From Microbacterium oleivorans NBRC 103075 (GTDB taxonomy: Bacteria > Actinomycetota > Actinomycetes > Actinomycetales > Microbacteriaceae), in contig NZ_BCRG01000016.1 of assembly GCF_001552475.1 (NCBI RefSeq), forward strand, positions 1 to 63,392: a DNA stretch of 63,392 bases, given 5' to 3'. A model generated the notes under the pieces. The model was not told where the DNA came from. It did not search any database and saw nothing but the letters and a program-made list of their open reading frames with translations. Positions 50,515 through 58,863 of the stretch are shown here, piece after piece. The position numbers and the translations under genes were made by a program. Numbering within the stretch: the first letter of the stretch is position 1; each line of letters begins with the position of its first letter.

Positions 50515-50849
50515 GCCGCACGCAGCCGACGCCCGCGATGTATCAGCGCAACGCACTGGCGCCGAGCCTGCTCGCCGCGGGTGTTCTCTTCGTGGCTCCC
50601 GCCCTGCTCGAGACCGACTGGTTCCTCACCGTGCGGTTCGTCGCGACGATCTTCGCGCTCATCATCGGCTGGTTCGCGTTCCAGGCGAAGGACTGGTGGT
50701 GGCTGCCGGTCATGCTCGCGATCGCAGTGATCTGGAACCCGATCTTCCCGTTCGAGTTCTCCGGCCCGATCTGGAGCGCCGCACAGGTCGCCGCGGCCAT
50801 CGTCTTCCTCGCCGCCGGCGCGACGATCAAGATCCGACGACAGGTCTGA
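50511..50849 (+). CDS. Small four-helix membrane protein
   Basis: The 112-residue protein has hydrophobic segments LAPSLLAAGVLFVAPALL, VRFVATIFALIIGWFAF, WWWLPVMLAIAVIWNPIFPF and AAQVAAAIVFLAAGATI. It matches a widespread actinobacterial family of unknown function. GTG start in a GTGA overlap with nhaA, with GAAGGAG upstream, so it is co-translated with the antiporter. Confidence 0.8.
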   Translation: MSRTQPTPAMYQRNALAPSLLAAGVLFVAPALLETDWFLTVRFVATIFALIIGWFAFQAKDWWWLPVMLAIAVIWNPIFPFEFSGPIWSAAQVAAAIVFLAAGATIKIRRQV

Positions 50850-50850
50850 G

Positions 50851-51240
50851 TCAGCCGAGTTCGAGGGTGACCTCGGGATGGTCGGCGAAGACCTCGAGCA
50901 CGAGCTCGAAGTACGTCTTCCCGGTTCCCGCGAGCATCTCGTCGAGCTGATTCCGGATGCCGGTGGCGTGGAACGTGCCTGGTTGCGCGAGCTTTCCGCG
51001 CAACCAGCGCTCCGTCTCGGCGATGCCGAGTGCCTCGCGGCTGTGCGCCGCATCCCGCCAGACGACCCGCACCGCGGCATCCTGCGAGTGCACGCCGTAC
51101 CCTCCATGGAGGAGATCGTCGAGCGCGTCGAGGCTCGCGCCGAGCTGCCAGTCCTCGCCCGTCATGAAGAGGCGGTTCAGCTCCTCGTAGAGATCCGGGA
51201 TGCCGTCGATGCGGCTTCCCTCGATGACGTACTCGGCCAC
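50851..51240 (-). CDS. Barstar-family ribonuclease-inhibitor-like protein
   Basis: The 129-residue protein has the barstar pattern YVIEGSRIDGIPDLYEELNRLF...GASLDALDDLLHGGYG...VVW. Barstar proteins bind and block barnase-type RNases. No barnase-like gene is nearby, so the partner may be elsewhere or the fold reused. The GTG start at 51240 is 5 nt after the aldo/keto reductase stop; no clear ribosome site, so translation may be coupled. Confidence 0.8.
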   Translation of the reverse strand: MAEYVIEGSRIDGIPDLYEELNRLFMTGEDWQLGASLDALDDLLHGGYGVHSQDAAVRVVWRDAAHSREALGIAETERWLRGKLAQPGTFHATGIRNQLDEMLAGTGKTYFELVLEVFADHPEVTLELG

Positions 51241-51245
51241 GCGGG

Positions 51246-52184
51246 TCAGGGGACCTTGTGCCCTGCGGCCGAGATGAGCCCGTACCACTCGGCGCGGGTG
51301 AGGGGGATGTCCGACCCGGCTGCGGCGTCGGCGACGCGCTGGGGATTCGTGGTGCCGAGCACGACCTGCATGTGGGCGGGATGCCGGGTGATCCACGCCG
51401 TGGCGATCGCGGTCGGCGTCACGTCGTACTTCGCGGCGAGACGATCGAGCAGCTCGTTGAGCTCGGGGTACTCGGGCGCCCCGAAGATCACACCGTCGAA
51501 GAAGTTCTTCTGGAACGGCGACCAGGCCTGCAGGGTGATGCGGTTGATGCGCGAGTAGTCGACGAGCCCGCCGCCGTCGCGCGTGATCGAGTCGTCTTCG
51601 CCGGCCATATTGGCGGCGAGACCCTGCGCCACGATCGTCGAGTGCGTGATCGACAGCTGCACCTGGTTGGCGACGATCGGCTGCGTGACCGCCGTCTTCA
51701 GCAGGTCGATCTGCCGCGGCGTGTGGTTCGAGACACCGAAGGCGCGGACCTTGCCCGACGATTCGAGGTGGTCGAAGGCGCGGGCGACCTCGTCGGGCTC
51801 GACCAGCGCGTCGGGGCGGTGGAGCAGGAGGACGTCGAGGCGGTCGGTGCCGAGCGCCTGCAGGGACTCCTCGGCCGACGTGACGATGTGCTCGTACGAG
51901 TGGTCGAAGTGCCAGTCGTCGGCGACGATGCCGGTCTTGGTCTGCAGGGTGATCTCATCGCGCTCGGCCGAGCTGAGGCGGAGCGCCTCGGAGAAACGGC
52001 GCTCGCAGCCGTGGCGGCTGCTGCCGTAGAGGTCGGCGTGATCGAAGAAGTCGACGCCCGCCGCGCGGCATCCCTCATAGAGATCGCGGATCGCCTCGTC
52101 CGTCATCTCCTCGATGCGCATCATCCCGGCGACGACGTTGGGAACCTGCTGGTCGGTGGGCCCGAGGGGGACGAGGCGCATCAT
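51246..52184 (-). CDS. Aldo/keto reductase
   Basis: The 312-residue TIM-barrel NADPH oxidoreductase of the YdhF-like group has tetrad residues in DFFDHADLYGSS (Asp, Tyr), LQTKTG (Lys) and VLLLHRPDAL (His). The C-terminal cofactor motif is VVLGTTNPQRVADAA. Two adjacent start codons (52184 and 52181); the first overlaps the upstream stop as ATGA. Substrate unknown. Confidence 0.92.
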   Translation of the reverse strand: MMRLVPLGPTDQQVPNVVAGMMRIEEMTDEAIRDLYEGCRAAGVDFFDHADLYGSSRHGCERRFSEALRLSSAERDEITLQTKTGIVADDWHFDHSYEHIVTSAEESLQALGTDRLDVLLLHRPDALVEPDEVARAFDHLESSGKVRAFGVSNHTPRQIDLLKTAVTQPIVANQVQLSITHSTIVAQGLAANMAGEDDSITRDGGGLVDYSRINRITLQAWSPFQKNFFDGVIFGAPEYPELNELLDRLAAKYDVTPTAIATAWITRHPAHMQVVLGTTNPQRVADAAAGSDIPLTRAEWYGLISAAGHKVP

Positions 52185-52996
52185 GCTCCGTTTCTGCGCC
52201 GAGGCGGCGCGGTGGTGTCCCCAGCTTGTCCGACGGAGGCTCTCGCGTCGACCAGGGTTCGTGCGAGAACCGTCGAGCCGGCCACGGCGGCCGGCATCGC
52301 GATGACGGCGCCCAGCGGCACGAGGAAGCAGAGCTGCGTGGCGACACCGAACCCCAGCACCCGCGCGCGGTCTGCGCGCCGCAAGTTGCGGCGGGCGACG
52401 GCATCCAACCCCCGCGCCATGAAGGCGCGCGAGGTGAGTTCGTCGGCGAGCAGCCAACCCGTGAGGAAGGCGGCGACGACGGCGCCGAGCGCGGTGCCGA
52501 CGAGCGGGATGAGGCCGATGAGGCCGGCGACGATCGCCGCGACCAGGCCGCGGAGGATGAGGCCGATACTGTCGCCGACCGAGCGCCAGAACCCGTAGTC
52601 CGACTCGGGCGGAGCGTCCCCGAGGTGCCCCTCGACGGAGCGCCAGATGCGCTCGTAGAACGGATCGCCGACGAGCAGCGTCAGCGCCGTGAACGAGACC
52701 ACCGCGAGGACGATCGCGCCGCCGAGGAGGCCCGCGCCGATGCCGAACCGCACGAGCGAGGCGGCGATGTCGCTCCATCCGTCGGCGAACCCCGTGAGCG
52801 CCGTGACGATGTCGCCGAGGAACACCGCGAGCGTGATGATCCCGCCGAGCAGCAGCGCGCCGACGATCGCCGCGGGGATCAGTCCGAGCGCCATCGCACC
52901 GGGCAGATGCCCCCAGAACGCGAAGCCGCGGCCCAGGTCGCCGACGCCGCGGAAGAACGAGGCGAGCGGATGCCGCGGGGCGGCGGGTGTGGTCAT
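52181..52996 (-). CDS. EI24-domain (CysZ-like) membrane protein
   Basis: The 271-residue protein has four to six helices and EI24 family features (FALTLLVGDPFYERIWRSVE-like block, here FTALTLLVGDPFYERIW, and ARRNLRRADRARVLGFG). CysZ relatives mediate sulfate uptake, but actinobacterial members are untested. Coupled to the aldo/keto reductase by a 4-nt overlap. Confidence 0.88.
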   Translation of the reverse strand: MTTPAAPRHPLASFFRGVGDLGRGFAFWGHLPGAMALGLIPAAIVGALLLGGIITLAVFLGDIVTALTGFADGWSDIAASLVRFGIGAGLLGGAIVLAVVSFTALTLLVGDPFYERIWRSVEGHLGDAPPESDYGFWRSVGDSIGLILRGLVAAIVAGLIGLIPLVGTALGAVVAAFLTGWLLADELTSRAFMARGLDAVARRNLRRADRARVLGFGVATQLCFLVPLGAVIAMPAAVAGSTVLARTLVDARASVGQAGDTTAPPRRRNGA

Positions 52997-53050
52997 GTCC
53001 CCATCCTGCCGTGTCGCCGCGACGCGCGGTCTCGACACGGAGCGCTGTTT

Positions 53051-53082
53051 ATCGATATACATAGATCGAATAACGATAGATG
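53051..53082. promoter_or_regulatory. AT-rich CGATA-repeat promoter region of the DUF2975 gene
   Basis: TATCGATATACATAGATCG and AACGATAGATGG form an AT-rich patch in an otherwise GC-rich gap. TATCG and CGATA recur in both orientations. It probably contains the promoter and a regulator site; no matching regulator gene is in the window. Confidence 0.4.
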
Positions 53083-53090
53083 GAGGACGC

Positions 53091-53561
53091 ATGATCGCAC
53101 TCGCGAAAGCAGGGGCCGGCTTCGTCTTTACCGTGATCGTCGTTCTGCAGGTGTGGGTCGTGCCGGGCATCCTCGACGTCGTCGTGGGCTGGGTGCCGGA
53201 GCTCGCCGGGCTTCGGGATGCCGGTGTGGTGCTCACCGGCATCCTCTCGCTCTGCGTCCTGGCCGCCCTCGTCTGTCTCTGGCGGCTGCTCACACGCGCC
53301 GACCACGGGAGGCTCTTCGAGGACGGCGCCATCCGCTGGGTCGACGCCCTGATCGGATGCGTCGCTGCGGCGATGATCGTGGTCGTCGTCGGCTGCGGGG
53401 TCGCCTTCGGCACGGGCGCGGGGAACCGCGCCGTGCTGCTGATGACTGGCCTCGCGATGGTCGCCGGGCTCGGCGTCGCACTGATTCTCGGAGGGCTGCG
53501 CGATGTGCTCAGGCAGGCGGTTCTGTTGCAGGATCAGGCCGCGGCTGGCCCGCACACATGA
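53091..53561 (+). CDS. DUF2975-family membrane protein
   Basis: The 156-residue protein has four helices and the DUF2975 layout, including the conserved LLTRADHGRLFEDGAIRWVDAL cytoplasmic stretch. Such genes are normally followed by a small Xre-type regulator (YozG-like), which is missing here. TGGAGGA precedes the ATG. Confidence 0.85.
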   Translation: MIALAKAGAGFVFTVIVVLQVWVVPGILDVVVGWVPELAGLRDAGVVLTGILSLCVLAALVCLWRLLTRADHGRLFEDGAIRWVDALIGCVAAAMIVVVVGCGVAFGTGAGNRAVLLMTGLAMVAGLGVALILGGLRDVLRQAVLLQDQAAAGPHT

Positions 53562-53617
53562 AAGAACCCGCGGTGGAAGGGGTTGCATCGCAGGCGCATG
53601 TTCGTTGAAGTGGTGCG

Positions 53618-54997
53618 ATGACAAACGACACCTCGGCTCCACCTGCTCAGGAAAAGCCCGGTCTGAAGCGTGCTGTCGGCACCTGGCTGCTCTTCGCCTT
53701 CATCGTGGGCGACACCCTCGGCGCGGGCATCTACACACTCGTCGGAACGATGTCGAAGGACGTCGGTGGCGTCATTTGGCTGCCCCTGCTCATCGCACTC
53801 GTCGTCGCCCTCCTGACGGCGGGCACCTACGCGGAGCTCATCACGAAGTACCCCCACGCGGGCGGTGCGGCGCGCTACGTCGACAAGGCGTTCGGTCGCC
53901 CGTTCCTGTCGTTCCTCATCGGCTTCCTCATGATGGCGTCCGGCATCACGACCGCGGCGGCCCTCGCGAACGCCTTCGCGGGCGACTACTTCGAGGCGCT
54001 GTTCAACCTCCCGCCGATCCCCGTCGCCCTCGGTTTCATCGTCGTGCTGACGCTGATCAACCTGCGCGGCGTGAAGGAGTCCCTCGCCGCGAACATGGTC
54101 GCGTCGATGATCGAAGTCACCGGCCTCATCATCATCATCGTCATCGCAGGGATCGTCTTCGGCAGCGGCGGCGGTGAACCGTCGCGCATCTTCGAGTTCG
54201 CGCCGGATGTGGCCCCCCTGCAGGGTGCGTTCGCGGCATCCATCGTCGCGTTCTTCTCGTTCCTCGGCTTCGAGGCCGCGGCCAACATGGCTGAAGAGGT
54301 CAAGAACCCGACCCGGTCCTACCCGCGGGCCCTGTTCGGTGCGATCCTCACTGCTGCCGTCGTGTACCTGCTCATCGCCGTGGGCGCTGTCATCGTCGTC
54401 GACCCGAACGTCCTCGGGGCATCGTCGGCTCCTCTGCTGGAGGTCGTGAAGGCGAGCGGCGCGGCCCTGCCGCCGTGGCTGTTCAGTGTCATCGCGCTCA
54501 TCGCGATCGCGAACGGCGCGCTGCTGTTCATGGTCATGGCGAGCCGCGTCGGGTACGGCCTGGCCGAATCGGGCCTGCTGCCCCACGCCTTCGGCAAGGT
54601 CCTTCCGAAGCGTCAGACGCCGTGGGTCTCGATCATCGTGGTCGCCGGTGTCACGATGCTGCTCAGCGTGATCGGCGACATCGGGACGCTCGCGAACACG
54701 ACGGTGCTGCTGCTTCTGCTGGTCTTCATCTCGGCGAACGTCAGTGTCCTGGTGCTGAAGAAGGACAAGGTCGAGCACTCGCACTTCTCCGTCCCGCGCA
54801 TCGTGCCGATCCTCGCGATCATCGCGTCGATCGTGCTGCTCACCCAGCAGGAGGGTCCGGTCTGGCTCGGCACCGCGGTGTACGTCGTGGTCGGCGCCGT
54901 GCTGTTCTTCTTCGCGCGCGCCGGACGCCGTCGCGGCGACCGCAAGATCGCCGAGCGGACGGGTGCCATCCCCACGGTGGGCGGTCGGCGCGACTAA
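53618..54997 (+). CDS. APC-family amino acid permease
   Basis: The 459-residue protein has 12 helices and the APC signatures FIVGDTLGAGIYTLVG (unwound helix 1) and FFSFLGFEAAANMAEEVKNPTRSYPRAL (helix 6-7). It resembles cationic or general amino acid transporters (CAT/YfnA-like). Substrate unknown. Overlaps the convergent LacI-family gene by 4 nt. Confidence 0.92.
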   Translation: MTNDTSAPPAQEKPGLKRAVGTWLLFAFIVGDTLGAGIYTLVGTMSKDVGGVIWLPLLIALVVALLTAGTYAELITKYPHAGGAARYVDKAFGRPFLSFLIGFLMMASGITTAAALANAFAGDYFEALFNLPPIPVALGFIVVLTLINLRGVKESLAANMVASMIEVTGLIIIIVIAGIVFGSGGGEPSRIFEFAPDVAPLQGAFAASIVAFFSFLGFEAAANMAEEVKNPTRSYPRALFGAILTAAVVYLLIAVGAVIVVDPNVLGASSAPLLEVVKASGAALPPWLFSVIALIAIANGALLFMVMASRVGYGLAESGLLPHAFGKVLPKRQTPWVSIIVVAGVTMLLSVIGDIGTLANTTVLLLLLVFISANVSVLVLKKDKVEHSHFSVPRIVPILAIIASIVLLTQQEGPVWLGTAVYVVVGAVLFFFARAGRRRGDRKIAERTGAIPTVGGRRD

Positions 54998-55983
54998 GAG
55001 ACGTGTCCTGTGGATCCGCGGGGGATGAGCGTCGGCATCGCGAGGCGTGTCGGCGCTCCCTCCGCGGGCGCGAGGAGTATCTCCATAGCCGTGGTGGCGA
55101 TCTGGTCGAACGGTGTCCGCACCGAGGTGAGGGGCACGGGTAGCTGAGCGACGAGAGGGATGTCGTTGTAGCCGACCAGGGACAGATCGCGGCCCGGCGT
55201 CAGCCCGCGGTTCTGAGCGACGGTGAGGATGCCGAGGGCCAGGTTGTCGTTCGCGGCGAAGATCGCGGTGGGTCGGTCGGCGCCATCGAGCAGGCGGTTC
55301 CCGGCGTCAATGCCGTGATCGAGTCCGTACCCGACGGCGAGGATGCGCTCCTCTGCGAGGGCAATGCCCGCTTCGGCCGCCGCACGCTCCGCGCCGGCGC
55401 GGCGGTCGCGGCCACTCGAGGTGAACCACGGGCCGGTCACGATGCCGATGTCGCGATGTCCGAGGTCGATCAGGTGGCGCACGGCGAGGTAGCCGCCCGT
55501 CTCGTCGTCGCCGAGTGACGAGGGGCTGACGCGGTCGGTGCGCAGTACCAGCACATGCGGGACGTTCCGCTCGCGCAGCGACGCGGGCAGGCCGTCGTCG
55601 ATGCGCGCTGTCGCGAGGACGACACCGTCGACACCGCGATCGAGGAGCGTCTCGGTGGCTTTGCGCTCCTCGTCGGGGTCGTCGCCGCAGGTGGCGACCA
55701 CCGCGAAGTGTCCTCGCTGACGCGCGGCACGCTCGATGGCTTCGAACATGAGGGCCATGACGGCATCGGTCAGGCGCGGAACGAGCACGCCGATCGTCCC
55801 GGTGGCCCCGCGCCGCAGATTCGAGGCGAAGACATTGCGCCGGTAGCCGAGTTCGTCGGCGACGGCACGCACGCGCTGCGCGGTGGCGGACGTCGAGGTG
55901 GGAGTGCGCTCGTCGAGGATGCGGCTGACCGTCGAGATGCTCACGCCGGAGGCCTCGGCGACGTCGCGAAGCGTGATCGTCAT
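54994..55983 (-). CDS. LacI-family transcriptional regulator
   Basis: The 329-residue protein has an N-terminal LacI helix-turn-helix (ITLRDVAEASGVSISTVSRILD, residues 3-24) with hinge (RRNVFASNLRRGATGTIGVLVP). A sugar-binding-protein-like effector domain follows. It is divergent from the DapA-like gene, with three ACGTT-type half-sites between them, so it should control that locus. Confidence 0.94.
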   Translation of the reverse strand: MTITLRDVAEASGVSISTVSRILDERTPTSTSATAQRVRAVADELGYRRNVFASNLRRGATGTIGVLVPRLTDAVMALMFEAIERAARQRGHFAVVATCGDDPDEERKATETLLDRGVDGVVLATARIDDGLPASLRERNVPHVLVLRTDRVSPSSLGDDETGGYLAVRHLIDLGHRDIGIVTGPWFTSSGRDRRAGAERAAAEAGIALAEERILAVGYGLDHGIDAGNRLLDGADRPTAIFAANDNLALGILTVAQNRGLTPGRDLSLVGYNDIPLVAQLPVPLTSVRTPFDQIATTAMEILLAPAEGAPTRLAMPTLIPRGSTGHVS

Positions 55984-55992
55984 TGTTCCCCC

Positions 55993-56056
55993 TTGACGCG
56001 ATGTGCGCTCATCAGCATACTTGCAATCGTTACTGCAAACGTTCCCGCCAACGTTC
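55993..56056 (+). promoter_or_regulatory. Promoter and LacI-type operator repeats of the DapA-like gene
   Basis: TTGACG (55993-55998) and CATACT (56015-56020) are 16 bp apart. Directly downstream are three related 11-mers at 12-bp period: TGCAATCGTTA (56022), TGCAAACGTTC (56034) and CGCCAACGTTC (56046). TGCAAACGTT resembles half of the LacI/PurR consensus. Repression would block transcription start. Confidence 0.6.
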
Positions 56057-56093
56057 TCATCAGGCGGGTCTCAACGAAGAGAAGGAGCAAGCC

Positions 56094-57029
56094 ATGGTCC
56101 TCGACCTCCGTGGTCTCAACCCCGCACCCGTCACCCCTTTCACCGAGGACGGCGCCGTCGACTACGCCGCGATCCAGCGTCTCGGCTCCTGGCTCGGCTC
56201 GATCGAGGGTGTGAAGAGCCTCGTCGTCCTCGGTCACGCCGGGGAGGGCACATTCCTCACCGAAGCCGAGCAGCTCGACGTCATCCGCGCCTTCCGCGAC
56301 TCGGTCGACGACAAGCTGCCGATCATCGCCGGCATCACCAAGGAGGGCAACCTCACTGCCGCCCTCGAAGCCAAGGCCGCAGCGGATGCCGGTGCCACCG
56401 GCGCCCTCGTCTACCCCTCCCACGGCTGGCTGCGCTTCGGTTTCCAGCCCGGCGCCCCGCAGACCCGCTACCGCGCGATCTGGGAGGAGTCCGGTCTCGA
56501 GGAGATCCTCTTCCAGTACCCCGACAACACGAAGGCCAGCTACGACCTCGACACCCAGCTCGAGATCGCGGGGCAGGAGGGTGTGAACCACACCAAGAAC
56601 GGCGTCCGCAACATGCGTCGTTGGTACACCGAGATCCCGGCACTGCGCGCCGCGTACCCCGAGCTGCAGGTGCTCTCGTGCCACGACGAGTACCTGCTGC
56701 CGACGATGTTCGACGTCGACGGTCTGCTGGTGGGCTACGGCAACATCGCGCCCGAGTTGCTCGTCGAGCTCATCGCCGCCGGAAAAGCGAAGGACTATGC
56801 CGCCGCGCACGCCATCCACGAGCGCCTGCTCCCCGTGACGAAGGCGGTCTACCACCGCGGCTCCCACATGGAGGGCACCGTCGCCCTCAAGTGGGGTCTC
56901 GTGAACCGCGGCATTCTCGACCACGCGACCGTTCGCGAGCCGCTCCTCCCACTCGAGCCCGGAGCGGATGCCGAGATCGCCGCCGCGTTCGCCTCCGCCG
57001 ACCTCGGCAAGGTCAGCGTCTCCGTGTGA
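56094..57029 (+). CDS. Dihydrodipicolinate synthase-family aldolase/dehydratase
   Basis: The 311-residue TIM-barrel enzyme of the DapA/NAL family has VLGHAGEGTFLTEAEQ (GxxGE motif), a Tyr in LFQYPDN and the candidate Schiff-base Lys in VNHTKNGVRN. Residues around it differ from DapA (no KEAxGD), so lysine synthesis is unlikely. Catabolic dehydratase or aldolase activity on a sugar acid or amino acid derivative is more probable, given the LacI regulator and transporter beside it. GAAGGAG precedes the ATG. Confidence 0.88.
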   Translation: MVLDLRGLNPAPVTPFTEDGAVDYAAIQRLGSWLGSIEGVKSLVVLGHAGEGTFLTEAEQLDVIRAFRDSVDDKLPIIAGITKEGNLTAALEAKAAADAGATGALVYPSHGWLRFGFQPGAPQTRYRAIWEESGLEEILFQYPDNTKASYDLDTQLEIAGQEGVNHTKNGVRNMRRWYTEIPALRAAYPELQVLSCHDEYLLPTMFDVDGLLVGYGNIAPELLVELIAAGKAKDYAAAHAIHERLLPVTKAVYHRGSHMEGTVALKWGLVNRGILDHATVREPLLPLEPGADAEIAAAFASADLGKVSVSV

Positions 57030-57034
57030 CCCGA

Positions 57035-57067
57035 CTCCGGGGATCGGTTGCCTGCCGATCCCCGGAG
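57035..57067 (+). terminator. Terminator or attenuator between the DapA-like and Nramp-like genes
   Basis: Perfect 13-bp arms (CTCCGGGGATCGG at 57035-57047; inverse at 57055-57067) with a 7-nt loop, just past the DapA-like stop. If leaky it would reduce rather than stop expression of the transporter. Confidence 0.75.
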
Positions 57068-57162
57068 GCATGGACGGTACCGCACCCGTCGATCTACCCT
57101 TCAGTGCGGCTCTTCAGTCAACGACGACTGGGCGGCAGGACCGCCCTCCCGAAGGAGCTCTC

Positions 57163-58485
57163 ATGAGCGTCGACCGCTCGCGCACCACCCGACCCCCCGC
57201 GACGCCCGGCACCGGGCACGGACGCATCTCCACGGAGACCGTGCGGACGATCGTCGAGTCGACCCACACCCGCCGCACGTTCTGGCGGCAGCTCGCCCTC
57301 ATCGGCCCTGCCTTCGTCGCCGGTGCCTGGCAGTTCGGCCCCGGCAACCTGACGACGGCGATGAACGCCGGCGCCGCGTACGGGTACACCCTCATCTGGG
57401 TGATCGTCGTGTCGACGATCCTGATGATCTTCCTCACCGACATGAGCGTCCGCCTCGGCATCCGGACACCCGTCTCGCTCATCGCCTCGGTCAAGGAACG
57501 GCTCGGCGGCTGGGTCGGCGCGGTCGCCGGGATCGGTGTCTTCCTCATCACGCTGTGCTTCTCCGTCGGCAACGCCGTCGGTTCCGGCGTCGGACTCTCG
57601 ATGCTGATCCCGGGCACGTCCCCGGTCATGTGGACCCTCATCTGCACCATCGCGGTCGCGTCGATCCTGCTCCTGAAGGGCATCTACCGGATCGTCGAGA
57701 AGGTGCTCATCGGCATCGTCGCCGTCATGGCCGTCTGCTTCGTCGCCTCCGCCTTCGCCGCGAACCCCGATTGGGGAGCCGCCGGCGCAGGTCTCATCCC
57801 GATCGTCCCCGACAACGCCTGGCTGCTCATCATCGGCCTCGTGGGCACGAACTTCTCGATCAACGCCGCGTTCTACACGTCCTATGGCACGAAGGCGCGG
57901 GGCCGCATCAAGGCGGACTACCGCGACATCACGATGGTCGACACGATTCCCGGCATCGTCGCTCCCGGCATCATGACGGCGCTCGTCATCGTGGTCGCGG
58001 CGGCGGTCCTCAACGCGACCGGCACCGACGCGCCGGGTGCGTTCGGCGGGCTCGCGCGGATCTTCGAGCCGATCGCCGGCCCCGTCGGTGCGTGGATCTT
58101 CGCCCTGGGATTCGCGGGGGCCGCGTTCTCTTCGATGATCCCCAACTGCGTCGCCGGCGGCACGATGCTCTCGGACGCCCTGGGCAAGGGAGCCTCGGCC
58201 GAGACGAAGACGGCGCGGCTCGGGAGTGCCTTCATCCTCGCGTTCGGGTTGGCAGTGACCTTCATCTTCTCCGGGTCATCTCCCGTGGAGTTGATCATCC
58301 TGGCGCAGGCGTTGACGGTCCTGTTCGCACCAGTCCTCGCGCTCCTGATTGTCGTCATGGCCAACGACAGGCGACTCATGGGCCCGCTGCGCAACACCTG
58401 GTGGCAGAACCTGTTCGGTGTCATCGGCCTGGTGTCGGTGCTCGCCCTCTCCGTGCGACTCGTCGTGAGTCTGATCGGGGGCTGA
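57163..58485 (+). CDS. Nramp-superfamily transporter lacking canonical metal ligands
   Basis: The 440-residue protein has 11 helices. Helix 1 reads FGPGNLTTAMNAGAAYGYTL, so the metal-binding Asp of DPGN is Gly. Helix 6 reads GTNFSINAAFYTSYG and has no MPH methionine. Loss of both ligands argues against Mn/Fe transport by the normal mechanism. With a LacI regulator and a DapA-like enzyme, an organic solute or another ion is possible. GAAGGAG lies 7 nt before the ATG. Confidence 0.85.
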   Translation: MSVDRSRTTRPPATPGTGHGRISTETVRTIVESTHTRRTFWRQLALIGPAFVAGAWQFGPGNLTTAMNAGAAYGYTLIWVIVVSTILMIFLTDMSVRLGIRTPVSLIASVKERLGGWVGAVAGIGVFLITLCFSVGNAVGSGVGLSMLIPGTSPVMWTLICTIAVASILLLKGIYRIVEKVLIGIVAVMAVCFVASAFAANPDWGAAGAGLIPIVPDNAWLLIIGLVGTNFSINAAFYTSYGTKARGRIKADYRDITMVDTIPGIVAPGIMTALVIVVAAAVLNATGTDAPGAFGGLARIFEPIAGPVGAWIFALGFAGAAFSSMIPNCVAGGTMLSDALGKGASAETKTARLGSAFILAFGLAVTFIFSGSSPVELIILAQALTVLFAPVLALLIVVMANDRRLMGPLRNTWWQNLFGVIGLVSVLALSVRLVVSLIGG

Positions 58486-58497
58486 TCCCACCGCCGT

Positions 58498-58539
58498 AAG
58501 GGTCAGCACACGCTGTATAGTCAGCGTGTGCTGACCCTT
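58498..58539. promoter_or_regulatory. Perfect cmtR operator around the -10 and start codon
   Basis: Two perfect 18-bp arms (58498-58515 and 58522-58539; core GGTCAGCACACGCTG and its inverse) flank a 6-bp centre, TATAGT. The centre is a -10 hexamer exactly 6 nt before the GTG at 58528, so the transcript is probably leaderless and the operator covers promoter, start site and first codons. This is strong evidence for autorepression. Confidence 0.88.
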
Positions 58540-58863
58540 CCGTCTCGTCTCGACGTCATGAATCGCCTGGGGCGCGCGATGGCCGACCCGTCGCGGTCCC
58601 GCATCCTCTTTTCGCTCCTGGAACGCCCCGGCTACCCCGCGGACCTGGCGCGCGATCTCGAGCTGACGCGGACCAACGTGTCGAACCACCTCGCGTGCTT
58701 GCGTGGCTGCGGACTCGTCGTGGCGACGCCCGAGGGCCGGCGCACGAAATACGAGATCGCCGACCCGCATCTGACCGCCGGACTCGCACAGCTCCTCGAC
58801 GCCGTCGTCGCGGTCGACGCCGGCGAAGAGTGCGCGGTCGACGGATGCCGGTGCTGCGCGTGA
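58528..58863 (+). CDS. cmtR: CmtR-type Cd(II)/Pb(II)-sensing ArsR-family repressor
   Basis: The 111-residue winged-helix repressor has recognition helix LTRTNVSNHLACLRGCGLV. Cys57 and Cys61 in that helix and Cys102 in the tail coincide in number with the Cd/Pb ligands of mycobacterial CmtR. Extra cysteines at 107, 109 and 110 (CRCC) are unusual and could add affinity or metals. GTG start within its operator; the stop overlaps the CDF gene, so metal would induce both. Confidence 0.92.
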   Translation: MLTLPSRLDVMNRLGRAMADPSRSRILFSLLERPGYPADLARDLELTRTNVSNHLACLRGCGLVVATPEGRRTKYEIADPHLTAGLAQLLDAVVAVDAGEECAVDGCRCCA

